DNA of 64,000 bases from Ilex aquifolium (taxonomy: Eukaryota > Streptophyta > Magnoliopsida > Aquifoliales > Aquifoliaceae). Every line of letters starts with the position of its first letter. The first letter of the stretch is position 1. Below, in pieces: positions 9,148 through 20,003 of the stretch. Below the pieces are notes generated by a model. That model searched no databases. It was not told where the DNA came from and saw only the letters and a program-made list of their open reading frames with translations. Location: the NCBI GenBank assembly GCA_951799425.1, contig OX637398.1:22950270-23014269 (forward strand), written 5' to 3'. Position numbers and translations under genes: made by a program.

Positions 9148-11346
9148 TGTAATGCCCTAAAATACACCCTAGATGACATTACTATCTACAAACCATCCAA
9201 CCATGGGAGCAACTAAAAATAACCATTAAAAAAATCAATCATTCATCCATCTAATAAAGAATAAATGCTAAAGCCAATACAACATTAAAACCTCTTCAAC
9301 TTACAATTCAAACCAAATAGTATCTAGCAGTGGAATAATCAAAACTAGCTGAAACATTGTTTCATATAAATCTCTCAAACACTAAACCAAAAATAAAACA
9401 ACTATATTCCTCTAAGACAGGGTCCACATCTTAATTCTCCAATAGCTCGTAATCAACTTGCTCATCCATATAGACATTCTCTTCTATGCCAAAATCTATA
9501 AGTGTGTTGTAGGGGGTGAGCAAAAGTCCATAGAAAATCTCTCTCGAATCCCAACAAGGTTTTTAAAACAATAAAAAGAAGGCAAGTATCTTTTGGAAAA
9601 TAGCATATATAAATTTTTTGGAGTAAAACCATGACAGTTGTAATGATCTTAATTGTATGGAATATAGTAAATCAATGATAGAATAACCATGCAAGAAATT
9701 AAAGCAATCAATAATTAACTCAGTAGCATCATCCTATATTATCATGTATGTTAGTTCATCCCCATTCCCATGCATGTTGGTTCATCCCCATTCTCATGTA
9801 TATTAGTTGCTTATCAGGAATCTACACAACGATTCTACCTCGTTCACCCATCACAACCACACAATCTCAATCATTCCCCGCAGGGCCAAATCACAAAACA
9901 CTTTAGGAAGGGCGTATACCGTCTCCCACGGCATTGACGAATCATTCTCAGGAAAGGTATATTATCCCTCAGCCTCGAACTTACATGAACAATAATGGTT
10001 GCTCTCACAAACAACAATCCACTATGAGTGTTAGGTAACCATCTCACCCCCACTAGGATAGACTAACCTCTAACACTCTACGGCAGCTATCGAAGGTAAT
10101 TCAAGTCTGTCACACCCAAACCATACAAGAGATGAAATCACAATTTTTTCAACAACCACAATCTTAACCAATCACAGTTACACAATTTTCAATATACTAT
10201 CATAATAAAAGAATTAAAATATGCAAGAGATCATATCAAGAAAATCTTCAAATTTTGATATCAAAATTCTAGGATTTTACCAAAAATCATAATTTGTTGG
10301 AACAAGAACAAGTATTAGATAAAAACATGATTTAATCAAGAATAGGAATTTAGAAATCAAGAATCCATGTATTTTTCATAACCAAACATGTATTTAGCAA
10401 AAATAGGGTTTTGAAAATTCAAGAACAAATATTCTTTGAACCCAAACATGTATTTTGTTCAAAACTATGTTTCATTGATAAAGAAACCAAGAAATCATAA
10501 ATATTTATCATATAACTATCAAGAAGATTGAAAACATACATAGATAATACCCTAAGTCTCAATTAAAGAACTCAATAAGAATCCCCTACCTTAAATCTGA
10601 TGATTGAAGATAACCCTAGCGTGTTTGAATCAATCTCGAAGCGAGAATCCTCCCTGTGTCTCTTTTATTTCTTTCTCTCAAGCTTTCTAGGATTTTCTTG
10701 GAAGAAAAATTGCTAAACATAGGCCTAAGGGTCGTTCCTTAGGTATTTATAATGCCAAAAGTGGAGAAAACTCTCAACACAGATCGTTTAACTTCTTCCT
10801 GTTGCATCCGGATAGGTGTTTTTCCTGTCCATACGTGTCTGACAGCATACCCCCGACTTCCAGCTCGATTTTGACCTATTTACAAGTCGATTCAGGAAAT
10901 GTTCATGAAAAAACACTTTTGTAGACCTGAAAGTCTAATTTCTATTGTCCAAAAATTAGTTCAATCGGAATTCAGATTAGAAAGGTATGACTAAAATACT
11001 AAGGTAGTGTCAAATTCATTTCTACTCAAATCCTCTCCAAAATAGGTCTTAACTCCGGAATACTTCTAATATATATCTCATATAATCTCTTCCAATTTTT
11101 TGCAACCTTCTAGATTCATTGGAAACCTTATTTTGACCTAAAAATATTTACAAAATTACTTAACCACCCTTCTCAAACTTAAACATGTTCGAAACTAAGT
11201 TTGACCCAAAAGTCAATTCGCCCAAAACTCAAACTTCATGATCAATCTTTCAACAACAATTCGAGGTTTCTACAATATTTTTATTCATCCTAGGACAAAT
11301 ATTAAGATGATATTATTCTTGTTTAATTCTAGTACGGGGTCTTACA
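9148..11346 (-). mobile_element. 3' LTR of the LARD
   Basis: 2199 bp, abutting the polypurine tract at 11347. A TATA box (reverse of TATTTATA, 10744-10751) and a remnant of the CCGG palindrome pair near 10803-10840 mark the promoter. It is less CpG-rich than its partner: GCGTCCGGAC in the right LTR corresponds to GCATCCGGAT here. Confidence 0.9.
9741..9806. repeat. short tandem repeat in LARD 3' LTR
   Basis: Two and a half copies of a ~27-bp unit around ATGTTRGTTCATCCCCATTC. The same array occurs in the other LTR at 15141-15206. Confidence 0.85.
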
Positions 11347-11358
11347 ATCCACCCCCTA
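11347..11358 (-). other. polypurine tract of the LARD
   Basis: The reverse complement reads TAGGGGGTGGAT immediately before the LTR start TGTAAGACCCC. The adjoining AAGTTTCGAGGACAAAACTT is nearly the same as in chromovirus copy 1 (4645-4664). Confidence 0.85.
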
Positions 11359-14300
11359 AAAGAAAGTTTTGTCCTCGAAACTTAATTGTCAATTAGTCTA
11401 TCTAATACTCATTTGGCCATGATATCTCAACTTCTATTCATCAAAATATAATATCATATCCTAAATTTTAAATTCATCCCTTCAACGTATATTGTCATTG
11501 CAGTTAGTGAAGTGCTCTAGTTTACTTTCCTCCATTAGAATTCATTATCACCTTTATTCTTAGTAATTTTGTACGATTGTTTCAAGTAATTTATTATCAT
11601 GCATAACTACTAGATCATAATATTTAATTTTCTACTCATCAAATATCACTTCTCTTTTGAATTTCACCAATCATTTCAATGAACCTCATATTTGCTTCTT
11701 ACATGTAGCTTATCCATAAGCATATCAAAATAACTCAAATGCAATTCTGCTAACAGGGTTACTTATCTTTCCTAGACTAATATTATGGTATAACACAAAA
11801 CTTACTAATAACATTACGGTAAGGTTTATCTTGATTCCTGAAATGGATACTACATTCTTAATGACTTTATTTCTCTCACTAGCCAAGAGGAATTCACAAT
11901 CTTTGAAACCTAACAATAATTTCAATTCACAACTTCACACTCCCACATAATTCAATATTCTAGGATCAACTCTTAGGTTGCACATCCATTTGCAATTCTT
12001 CATGATACTCCTTACCTTCACCATTGTAGTCATTACTCAAATAGTTCGCTGCACACTCTAATATAAATTATAATTCACCAATTCACAAATCCAAACTAGT
12101 CATAAGATAAGAATTCTCATAGGATTGAAAGTTCTGAGAAGATGTTAGATTCCACCAAAGTGTACAATTGAAACCTAACCACACTTGTCCTATATTTTGT
12201 CTTCCAAAATGTATACACTAACAATCTATCTTTCTCCTCCAAAATAAATTTTAGCAAATAATCAAATATACTACTTAGGCTAAGGGTCAAGTTATAGCTC
12301 TAAAATATTTATTTTTAGTCTTCAATCTTGCGCTCAACTCCATAAGCCTTAAAATCTCATTCGTAACTCGCATTCAAATTCCTATTATTAGATCAATCTT
12401 TAATATCTCCACATTATTCACCAACTCGATTAATACTAATCATTTTCTCTATGTCCCAAGTATTCCTTCTCAATCTAGAATAAATATATTTCTGATTCAT
12501 AAGATAAAGATAGACTTCGAAGGATCACAATAATCTTCCTCAATTCAATACGATCAGATTGCTTGTAATATAATCATAGCAAAAAACAAGACTCCTGATG
12601 ATTAATCCAATGTTCCCTGATTTAACCATATTAGTCATCATATTCTTAACCATTATTCATAATCTCCAGGATAAAAACGATCTGCTAATTACTAGGATAA
12701 CCATAGTCATTTATCCCAAAAATTACATAAAGTTTCTACATCTATTTCAAAGCCAATCTGCACAGGTAGCATTATTGATTCCTCAAATTACATCTCTCAA
12801 TTATCACCACTAATCGTAAAGTTCGAATCTTCAATATTCATACCAACAATCCTCAAGTATAACTAATCAAACCTATCTTAATAATGTACTAAGAGAGACA
12901 GAAAAAAGAACTACATATTCCCCCAACACTACTCCAATAACATTGAAATATCCCATGAAATAATAGAAGTTCATATCAAACTTTGGATATCATCTTTATT
13001 TTAATAATTGCCTGTTATATCTAACCTCGAGCTTTTAAACCTCTTTAATCTTTAATCTTACAATATCGAGGGTCAAAGGTAACTACTACAACTTAATTAG
13101 GCTTCCTAGATTACCTGTTTTAAATGTCTATAAGTTCATTTTCATAAATTGACCTTAATTTTCAATCAAAAGTTGTAAATACAAGTCAACTATTAACCCC
13201 ATACTCAACCAAAAGATTCTTGATTATTAATACTTTAAAGAGTCTAAATGTAGTGAACTAAACCCACAAGATAATAAGATCACCTATGTATAATGTTCTC
13301 AATGAGTATCCTACGTATAACTCTTCTAAACCATTAATGCTTCCAAGTAAATTTAATCAACTCTCTGTAATATTTTCAAACCAATATTGGTAACCTCAAG
13401 TATGTGGTAATGAAACAAACTCTGGTCCATTTAAGAACCATAACCATAATTCCTATCGTTATTCCAAAATAGGCTCTCATTCGATGTTACTTCACCATAT
13501 TCCTTCAGTTGATAATATTTGAGAATTATAATATCTCATACTATTGTACTCACCCTAGAGGAAAACATAACACTCCAATGGTTCATATCGTAAAACCAAA
13601 ACTATTTCTATGACTTTTAAGTAACACACATAACTTTCCATAACCTTATTATTCAAAAATTAGTCCATCTTAAAAACATCTAAGTTGACCTTACCTCCAC
13701 ACATCCAAATTGGGTTATCACATCTCCTTCCCTTCCAAAAATATAAGCAACACTAATAGTAGCATAGAATACTTGGAGTAGACAAAGCACCAAATCATAG
13801 TCAAATTTTATATTGTTATCCATAAAAAAACTTCAATCAACTTGGGGGTGTCTCTAAATCAAAGCCTAAATAGTGGTGGAAACTTGCTTAAGGATAAGTC
13901 TTTCAGAGTCTAAGAAGAAAAACACAACACTTTGTTATCCAAGTAATACCAGCAGATTTTTGATCAACTTCAGACAATAAGCTGATTTACCTTGGGTATT
14001 TCTAACATGTGTGACCTATATAGTTGGAGAGATATATGAGTTAAGCTTCTAACAAAAAGCAACGGTGCACAATTTGGACTTTCCAACAAAGAGTTATGAT
14101 CAAATTGGTGAAAGGTAGTCTGCTTGACTGATGGTTTTGCTAGACTTTTCCAACTTGAGTTTGGGTATCTTTTGTCAGAAATCCTATCTCATACCCATCT
14201 CCAATATAGATAATATCACTTGCATAAATATCCATGCCTAGCATCATTTACAAATCAAAAGCCAAATTATCATCCATCTCCTAGAATAGTCCAAAACGAC

Positions 14301-14529
14301 ATGATATAAAACTAGAATAGCCATACCAAAATTTTCGTCAACTCCTCTAAGTTAGCTAATCCATGAATTCGAAAAAATAATTAATCCATAACCTAATTAA
14401 GCAACAAATCACACTTATCTTATAAACGTATAACTTCAAACAAATTCAAGCCTAGAGTTTCTTCACCCTCACCTAATACTCCAATGATAGTCCACAACAT
14501 ATAGCTCCCATGTAAGACCTAATTCCTAT
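11359..14529 (-). other. non-coding internal region of the LARD
   Basis: About 3.2 kb, AT-rich, with no open frame above about 70 codons and no recognisable gag or pol motif on either strand. Only the two ends resemble the chromovirus. I found no tandem repeats or palindrome clusters inside it. Confidence 0.8.
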
Positions 14530-14541
14530 GCTCTGATACCA
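14530..14541 (-). other. primer binding site of the LARD
   Basis: The reverse complement is TGGTATCAGAGC (tRNA-iMet), separated by 4 nt from the LTR end at 14546. It identifies the right LTR as the 5' LTR. Confidence 0.9.
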
Positions 14542-15140
14542 AACCTATAGTGCCCCAAAATCCACCCTGGAAGGCATTACTATCAACAAACCATCCAACC
14601 ATGAGAGCAACTAAAAAAAACCATTAAAACAACCAATCATTCATCCATCTAATAAAGAATAAATTCTAAAGCCAGTAAAACATTAAAACCTCTCCAACTT
14701 ACAATTCAAACCAAATAATATCTAGTAGCAGAATAATCAAAACTAGCTGAAACATTGTTTCATAGAAGTCTCTCAAACACTAAACCAAAAATAAAACAAC
14801 TCTATTCCTCTAAGATAGGGTCCACATCTTAATTCTCCAATAGCTCGTAATCAACCTGCTCATCCATATAGACATCATCTTCTATGCAAAAATCTGTAAG
14901 TGTGTTGTAGGGGGTGAGCAAAAGCCCATTGGAAATCCCTCTCAAATCCCAACAAGGTTTTTAAAACAATAAAAAGAAGGCAAGTATCTTTTGGAAAATA
15001 GCATATATAAATTTTTTAGAGTAAAACCATGACAGTTATAATGATCTCAATTTTATGGAATACATGAAATCAATGATAGAATAACCATGCAAGAAATTAA
15101 AGCAATCAATAATTAACTCACTAGTATCATCCCATATTAT

Positions 15141-15206
15141 CTTGTATGTTGGTTCATCCCCATTCTCATGTATGTTGGTTCATCCCCATTCTTATGTATA
15201 TTGGTT
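15141..15206. repeat. short tandem repeat in LARD 5' LTR
   Basis: TGTATGTTGGTTCATCCCC repeats with a period near 27 bp, partner of 9741-9806. Confidence 0.85.
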
Positions 15207-16230
15207 ACTTCTCAGGAATCTACACAGCGACTCTACCTCATTCACCAATCACAACCACACAATCTCAATCATTCCCCATAGGGCCAAATCACAAAACACT
15301 TTGGGAAGGGCGTATACCGTCTCCCACGACATTGACGAATCCTTCTCAGGAAAGATATATTATCCCTCAGCCTCGAACTTACGTGAACAATAGTGGTTGC
15401 TCTCACAAACAACAATCCACTATGAGTGTTAAGTAACCATTTCACCCCCACTGGGACAGACTAACCTCTAACACTCTACGGCAGCTATCGAAGGCAATTT
15501 AAGTCCGTCACACACAAACCATAAAAGAGATGAAACCACAATTTTTTCAACAACCACAATCTTAGCCAATCACAATTTTCATTAACAATTCAAGTACCAC
15601 AATTACACAATTATGAATATACTATCGTAATAAAGGAATTAAAATATGCAAGAGATCATATCAAGAAAATCTTCAAATTTCCATATCAAAATTCTAGGGT
15701 TTTGCCAAAAATCCTAATTTCTTGGAACAAGAACAAGTATTAGATAAAAACATGATTTAATCAAGAATAGGAATTTAGAAATCAAGAATCCAAGTATTTT
15801 TCATAACCAAACATGTATTTAGCAAAACTAGGGTTTTGAAAATTCAAGAATAAATATTCTTTGAACCCAAACATTTATTTTGTTCAAAACTATGTTTCAA
15901 TGATAAAGAAACCAAGAACTCATAAATATTTATCATATAACTATCAAGAAGATTGAAAACATACATAGATAATACCCTAACTCTCAATAAAAGAACTTAA
16001 TAAGAATCCCCTACCTTTAATCCGATGATTGAAGATAACCCTAGCGTGTTGGAATCAATCCCGAAGCGAGAATCCTCCCCGTGTCTCTTCTATTTCTTTC
16101 TCTCAAGCTTTCTAGGGTTTTCTTGGAAGAACAATTGCTAAGCATAGACCTAAGGGTCGTACCTTAGGTATTTATAATGCCAAAAGTGGAGAAAACTCTC
16201 AACACAGATCATTCAACTTCTGCCTGGTGC

Positions 16231-16260
16231 GTCCGGACAGGTATTTCTCCCGTCCGGATG
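16231..16260. repeat. CCGG palindrome pair in LARD promoter
   Basis: GTCCGGAC at 16231-16238 and CGTCCGGATG at 16251-16260, just upstream of the TATA box on the - strand. The 3' LTR partner has lost most of the CpGs. Confidence 0.75.
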
Positions 16261-16770
16261 TGTCTGACAGCATACCCCCGACTTCCAGCTCGATTTTGAC
16301 CTATTTACAAGTCAATTCAGGAAATATTCGTAAAGAACACCTTTGTGGACCTGGAAGTCTAATTTCTACTGTCCAAAAGTTATTTCAATCGGAATTCAGA
16401 TTAGAATGTTATGACTAAAATACTAATGTAGTTTTAAATTCATTTCTCCCCAAATCTTCTCCAAAATAAGTCTTAACTCTAGAATACTTCTAATATATAT
16501 CTCATATAATCTCTTCCATTGTTTTTCAACATTCCGGATTCATTGGAAACCTTATTTTGACCTAAAAATATTTTCAAAATTACTTAGCCACCCTTCTCAA
16601 ACTTAAACACCTTCGAGACTAAGTTTGACCCGAAAGTCAGTTCGCCCAAAACTCAAAATTCATGATCAATCTTTCAATAACAATTCTAGGTTTCTACAAT
16701 ATTTTTATTCTTCCTAGGACATATATTAAGATGATATTATTCTTATTTAATTATAGTACGGGGTCTTACA

Positions 16771-16936
16771 GACATCTCAATGTATTAGTGCGATGCACAT
16801 ACATAAATTTCTTGATAAAATCAATTTGCAAAATTTTTCAACTTGGAATAGATTGAGTTTTCAAAGAATTTAGCAACTTTCTTGTTCTTTTTCAAATCAC
16901 CGTAACTCCTCGACAAGAGCACCAAAAGTTTGACCT
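16771..16936 (-). pseudogene. Athila-type Gag fragment, part 1 (split by LARD)
   Basis: In the frame set by part 2, the - strand reads PS, a TGA where Trp is expected, then KILQIDFIKKFM and TLR, which fits the SW..L..KFL..FF...K...LR block of Athila gag. The first five bases (GACAT) are the LARD target duplication. Outside this block I do not recognise the sequence. It is bounded by an LTR starting near 16937. Confidence 0.6.
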
Positions 16937-18440
16937 GATTTAAATCATACCCCCAAGTATAAGTTGTCAAATTATAGTATTAGTCGGTTAAGTCTGAGGT
17001 TGAACCCACATGGAGCTATTTGTTGGAATTTAAAATAGAAAAGGGTAAGACTGTCGTGCTTGTAGTGTGCTTTACAATAGCTTGTGGTGTAAACTTTGAA
17101 CTGATCAAATAAATACTTAAAATCAAATTTTGATTACAGTAATTGAAAAGCTACTCTTTAGTACGGGGATCCAACACGAATTTTATTGCTTGATCATGGA
17201 AATACACCCGATTAGTTTGATGTATAAATTGAATTATATCACAATTAGGTTAGCCGTAAGGTCTATGTACTGTAAAACAATCAAATAACCGTAGTCCCAA
17301 AGGTGAACCATCCAAAAGGTTTACTTTAGCTATTCGATCGGCAAGTCGATGATTCAATGAAGATGGAGTTCCAATTTATGCATTGAATCAAAAACATTAG
17401 CTATGGCGAGATTTAAGCCACCTATAACCAATCTTTCAACTATTACATAAAACCCAACTACGTGCATCATTGTATCATGCATGAAATACGTAATAATATA
17501 AAGATGAATTGGTATATAACAATAAGTTTAACTCAGTATTCGTAATCATGAGCATATAGTAATACGACACCGAACAAAAATAATAATAACCATCCATCAA
17601 TTAAGTGAGGTATAAACATTAACGCATAGGTAAAATATTGGCATTTCCATAACACAAACAATATTACACATTCATTCACCCTCCACTAAAGAGTATAAAT
17701 GGACTACTCACATTTCATTACTATAGACGAGCAAAAAGGGTGAGATAATCTCATTACAACGTAACACAAGTACAAAAATAAATCTAAGAAATCTCCCCAA
17801 AGAATAGTTGAAACACTCTCACTCTTATTACTAGCTAGGGCACAAAAGTGAGAGAGGTTCAACCCTCCAAGTAAAAAGGATCTAAGAGAAATGTAGAAGA
17901 GAAATTATGGCTTAGGAGTGTTTAGGGTAGGGATTCTTATTCTCTGGCTCTAGCTGTCTTCTTTGGTGAAGTCCCTTGCAAAAATTGCTAAACTAGGCTA
18001 TTTATATGCACCAATGAGAGGGTCAGGGGTGGCAGACACCTAGGGAAGCCAATCATATTCTTTCATCACATTTTTGGAACAATAGGAGGAGAGGAGAGGT
18101 AAGGCAGTTTAGCTACTGTCCGGACGCTACCACCATCATCCGGATGGTGCTAAGTCTCTATTTTTTTTTGGTGGAGCCTCCTTTACTGACTTCTTGACTC
18201 TTGTTGGTGTTGGGATGGGGTTTTCCCATCTGGATGGTGAGGACTTTGTTAATTTTGTCCTTTCCTCCCTCCTTTGTCTACCTTTCGTATTTTCGCCCTT
18301 CCAAGTTCTAATAATTACATGTGAAACCCTAAAAAATACACAAATTAAACATTAGCCATAATAATATCTAAATAAATCATTTTGATTCAATTAACACACA
18401 CTATTAAACCTAAATTCTAATTCAAATTCGCACTTTTTAG
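16937..18440 (-). mobile_element. LTR of an Athila-like element, probably solo or isolated
   Basis: Starts near TGATTTAAATCA. It contains a version of the block shared by Athila-type LTRs (GGTTGAACCCACATGGA, 16998-17014), a TATA box on - (reverse of TATTTATA, 17999-18006) and, 112 bp upstream of that, CCGG palindromes (18118-18146). No primer site or polypurine tract abuts it. The right end is uncertain, and no clean target duplication was found. Confidence 0.55.
18118..18146. repeat. CCGG palindromes upstream of LTR TATA box
   Basis: GTCCGGAC at 18118-18125 and CATCCGGATG at 18137-18146. Same arrangement as in the LARD LTR although the surrounding LTRs are unrelated. Confidence 0.7.
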
Positions 18441-18449
18441 GGTTAGTGA

Positions 18450-19568
18450 AATTGCAATTGTACATTACATTATATATGCATGAGTTGCACTATTCATGGG
18501 CATTGACATGAGTGTGAGTGAGTGTGCATGGGTTTGGGTCAATCACCACCTAGGTGAGTTGATGGGTGGGGCTCGGGAAGATTGGACTAAGGTCCAATTT
18601 AGTCTCACGAAACATTGCATGAAAAATGTGTCAGGTATAGCAAGAATGGTTAGATTCACCCTCGGGTGCAAGGCAACATTTATGTCGGTCACACACTAGC
18701 CGGTGGTGTAACAAGCCCATGAAAGTGTGTCAGTGTATGCGGAACCTGGTGGTAGGATGCCCTCAAAATGTTGTGTCAGTTTGTTAGCCTATTAGTGGAA
18801 TGTCCATAAATTACCTACCCAAGAAAAAAACAAGAATTGACAAATGATCATTGAGTGTGTATAACATAATTTGCAAGAGCTTGGAATGTCTGGTTCATGA
18901 TATGGCATTGTATCACGTGTCTTGAATGGGAACCCGAGGGTGGGTTCGGCGTTGGACATGCATTCATGAAGCATCATTCATGGTTGGCATGCATAGTATC
19001 ATTTTTATGTTACTTTGGATATATGATTGGCTTGATGAAAGTGCATTCATATCATATGCATTGAGATTGAGAGGTATTTTCTATAGGAGGTATCTTACTC
19101 TGCTTCGGCTTACCCTGTTGTAGGAACATTTTTAGGTACTCGCGCTTCCGAAGATGGCCCTCCCATGGGTCCAACTTAATGACGGAGTTGAAGCCCATAT
19201 ATTCATCTTGATTTATAGATGCATAGGTCCATTGTATTTACTTTAAGCTTTGTACTTAGGTTATAGAAAATTGGTATATTCTTTTGGAAAAAAGGCTTGT
19301 ATATTAAGGGAATTTATTTATTTATTCTTATGATAAATGTATGATGTTACATTGAGTCTTCTATGTTGATGTTTAATACTTAGACATTGGTATTGGACCT
19401 TGAAATGGTCATTCTGTTAGTTAGAACACAAGTCGGGTTTTGGATGAAGCTCCCTGTACAAAGGAGACTCTGCCAGATGTCCATTGGAATTGGTCCTTCG
19501 GGATCAATGCCTTGGGGTAACCAACAAGGCTTAACGGGTGTTTAGGACCCCCAGGATTTCGGGTGTCA
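18450..19568 (+). mobile_element. LTR fragment of the 53837-58715 chromovirus family, + strand
   Basis: The reverse complement aligns with the LTR at 53837-56235 through CAGACATTCCAAGC...CTCAATGATCATTT and AGAGTCTCCTTTGTAC. The end GGGTGTCA at 19561-19568 is followed by a 5-nt gap and a primer-site-like sequence, so this is the distal part of a 5' LTR. The left boundary is uncertain. Confidence 0.65.
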
Positions 19569-19573
19569 AAGCT

Positions 19574-19585
19574 TGGTATCAAAGC
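19574..19585 (+). other. decayed tRNA-Met primer binding site
   Basis: TGGTATCAAAGC differs by one base from TGGTATCAGAGC and sits 5 nt after the LTR end, the same spacing as in chromovirus copy 2. Confidence 0.65.
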
Positions 19586-19637
19586 GTATTGATATCATGG
19601 CTTAATTCGAGTTAATCATGGGTTAATTATAGAGACC
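19586..19637 (+). other. leader remnant and second LTR-end-like sequence
   Basis: Fifty bases after the primer site end in GATTTTGGGGTGTCACA, which looks like another end of the same LTR family. It is followed at once by copia gag, so two breakpoints lie close together here. Confidence 0.4.
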
Positions 19638-20003
19638 CAGATTTTGGGGTGTCACACTATCTCACTACTTTAAATCTTGCAAAGTTTCTTTATGAGGATG
19701 CTCCTGTTCATCGTGGTAATGAGACTGACCACCAAGTTGTTGCTACGATGGATGCATGGAAACACTATGATTTTCTGTGTAAGAACTATAGTCTCAATGG
19801 ATTGGATAACACACTATATAATGTGTATAGCCCAATCAAGACAGCTAGAGAGCTATGGCAATCCTTTGATAAAAAGTAGAAAACAGAGGATGGCGGAATG
19901 AAGATATTCATTGAGGGCAGATTTCCTTACTACAAAATAATGGATTCCAAGACTATCATATTTCAAGGTCAAGATCTTCAAGTGATGCTACATGAAATTT
20001 ATT
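19638..20003 (+). pseudogene. Ty1/copia Gag fragment
   Basis: One frame encodes HYLTTLNLAKFLYEDAP, then AWKHYDFLCKNYSLNGLDNT and LYNVYSPIKTARELWQSFDKK, a typical plant copia gag (UBN2-like). A TAG at 19877-19879 replaces the expected Tyr, after which the frame resumes with KTEDGGMKIFIEGRFPYYK and LQVMLHEIY before breaking at about 20003. There is no LTR, protease or pol nearby. The end coincides with the start of a pararetroviral ORF on the other strand. Confidence 0.85.

Larger units (their letters stand above)
9148..16770 (-). mobile_element. complete non-autonomous LTR element (LARD type) derived from a chromovirus
   Basis: Two 2.2-kb LTRs (9148-11346 and 14546-16770) flank a 3.2-kb internal region without a credible protein. 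The + strand ends TGTAATGCCC and GGGGTCTTACA are flanked by GACGT (9143-9147) and GACAT (16771-16775), a 5-bp target duplication with one CpG-type change. The tRNA-Met primer site (14530-14541) and polypurine tract (11347-11358) are present in - orientation. The leader next to the primer site (AGCTCCCATGTAAGACCTAA) and the sequence before the polypurine tract match the chromovirus copies, so the UTRs were kept and the genes lost. It must rely on the enzymes of a related element. Confidence 0.93.
14546..16770 (-). mobile_element. 5' LTR of the LARD
   Basis: 2225 bp. Its inner end has decayed from TG to TA on the + strand (TATAGTGCCC against TGTAATGCCC). A TATA box (16169-16176) and two CCGG palindromes 55-90 bp upstream of it (16231-16260) form the promoter. 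Many transitions separate it from the other LTR, so the insertion is not young. Confidence 0.9.

Noticed and set aside
9807..9995. 62-codon ORF (and its 83-codon partner at 15142-15393)
   Set aside because: Same sequence in both LARD LTRs, not conserved as a frame, and opposite to the direction of transcription.
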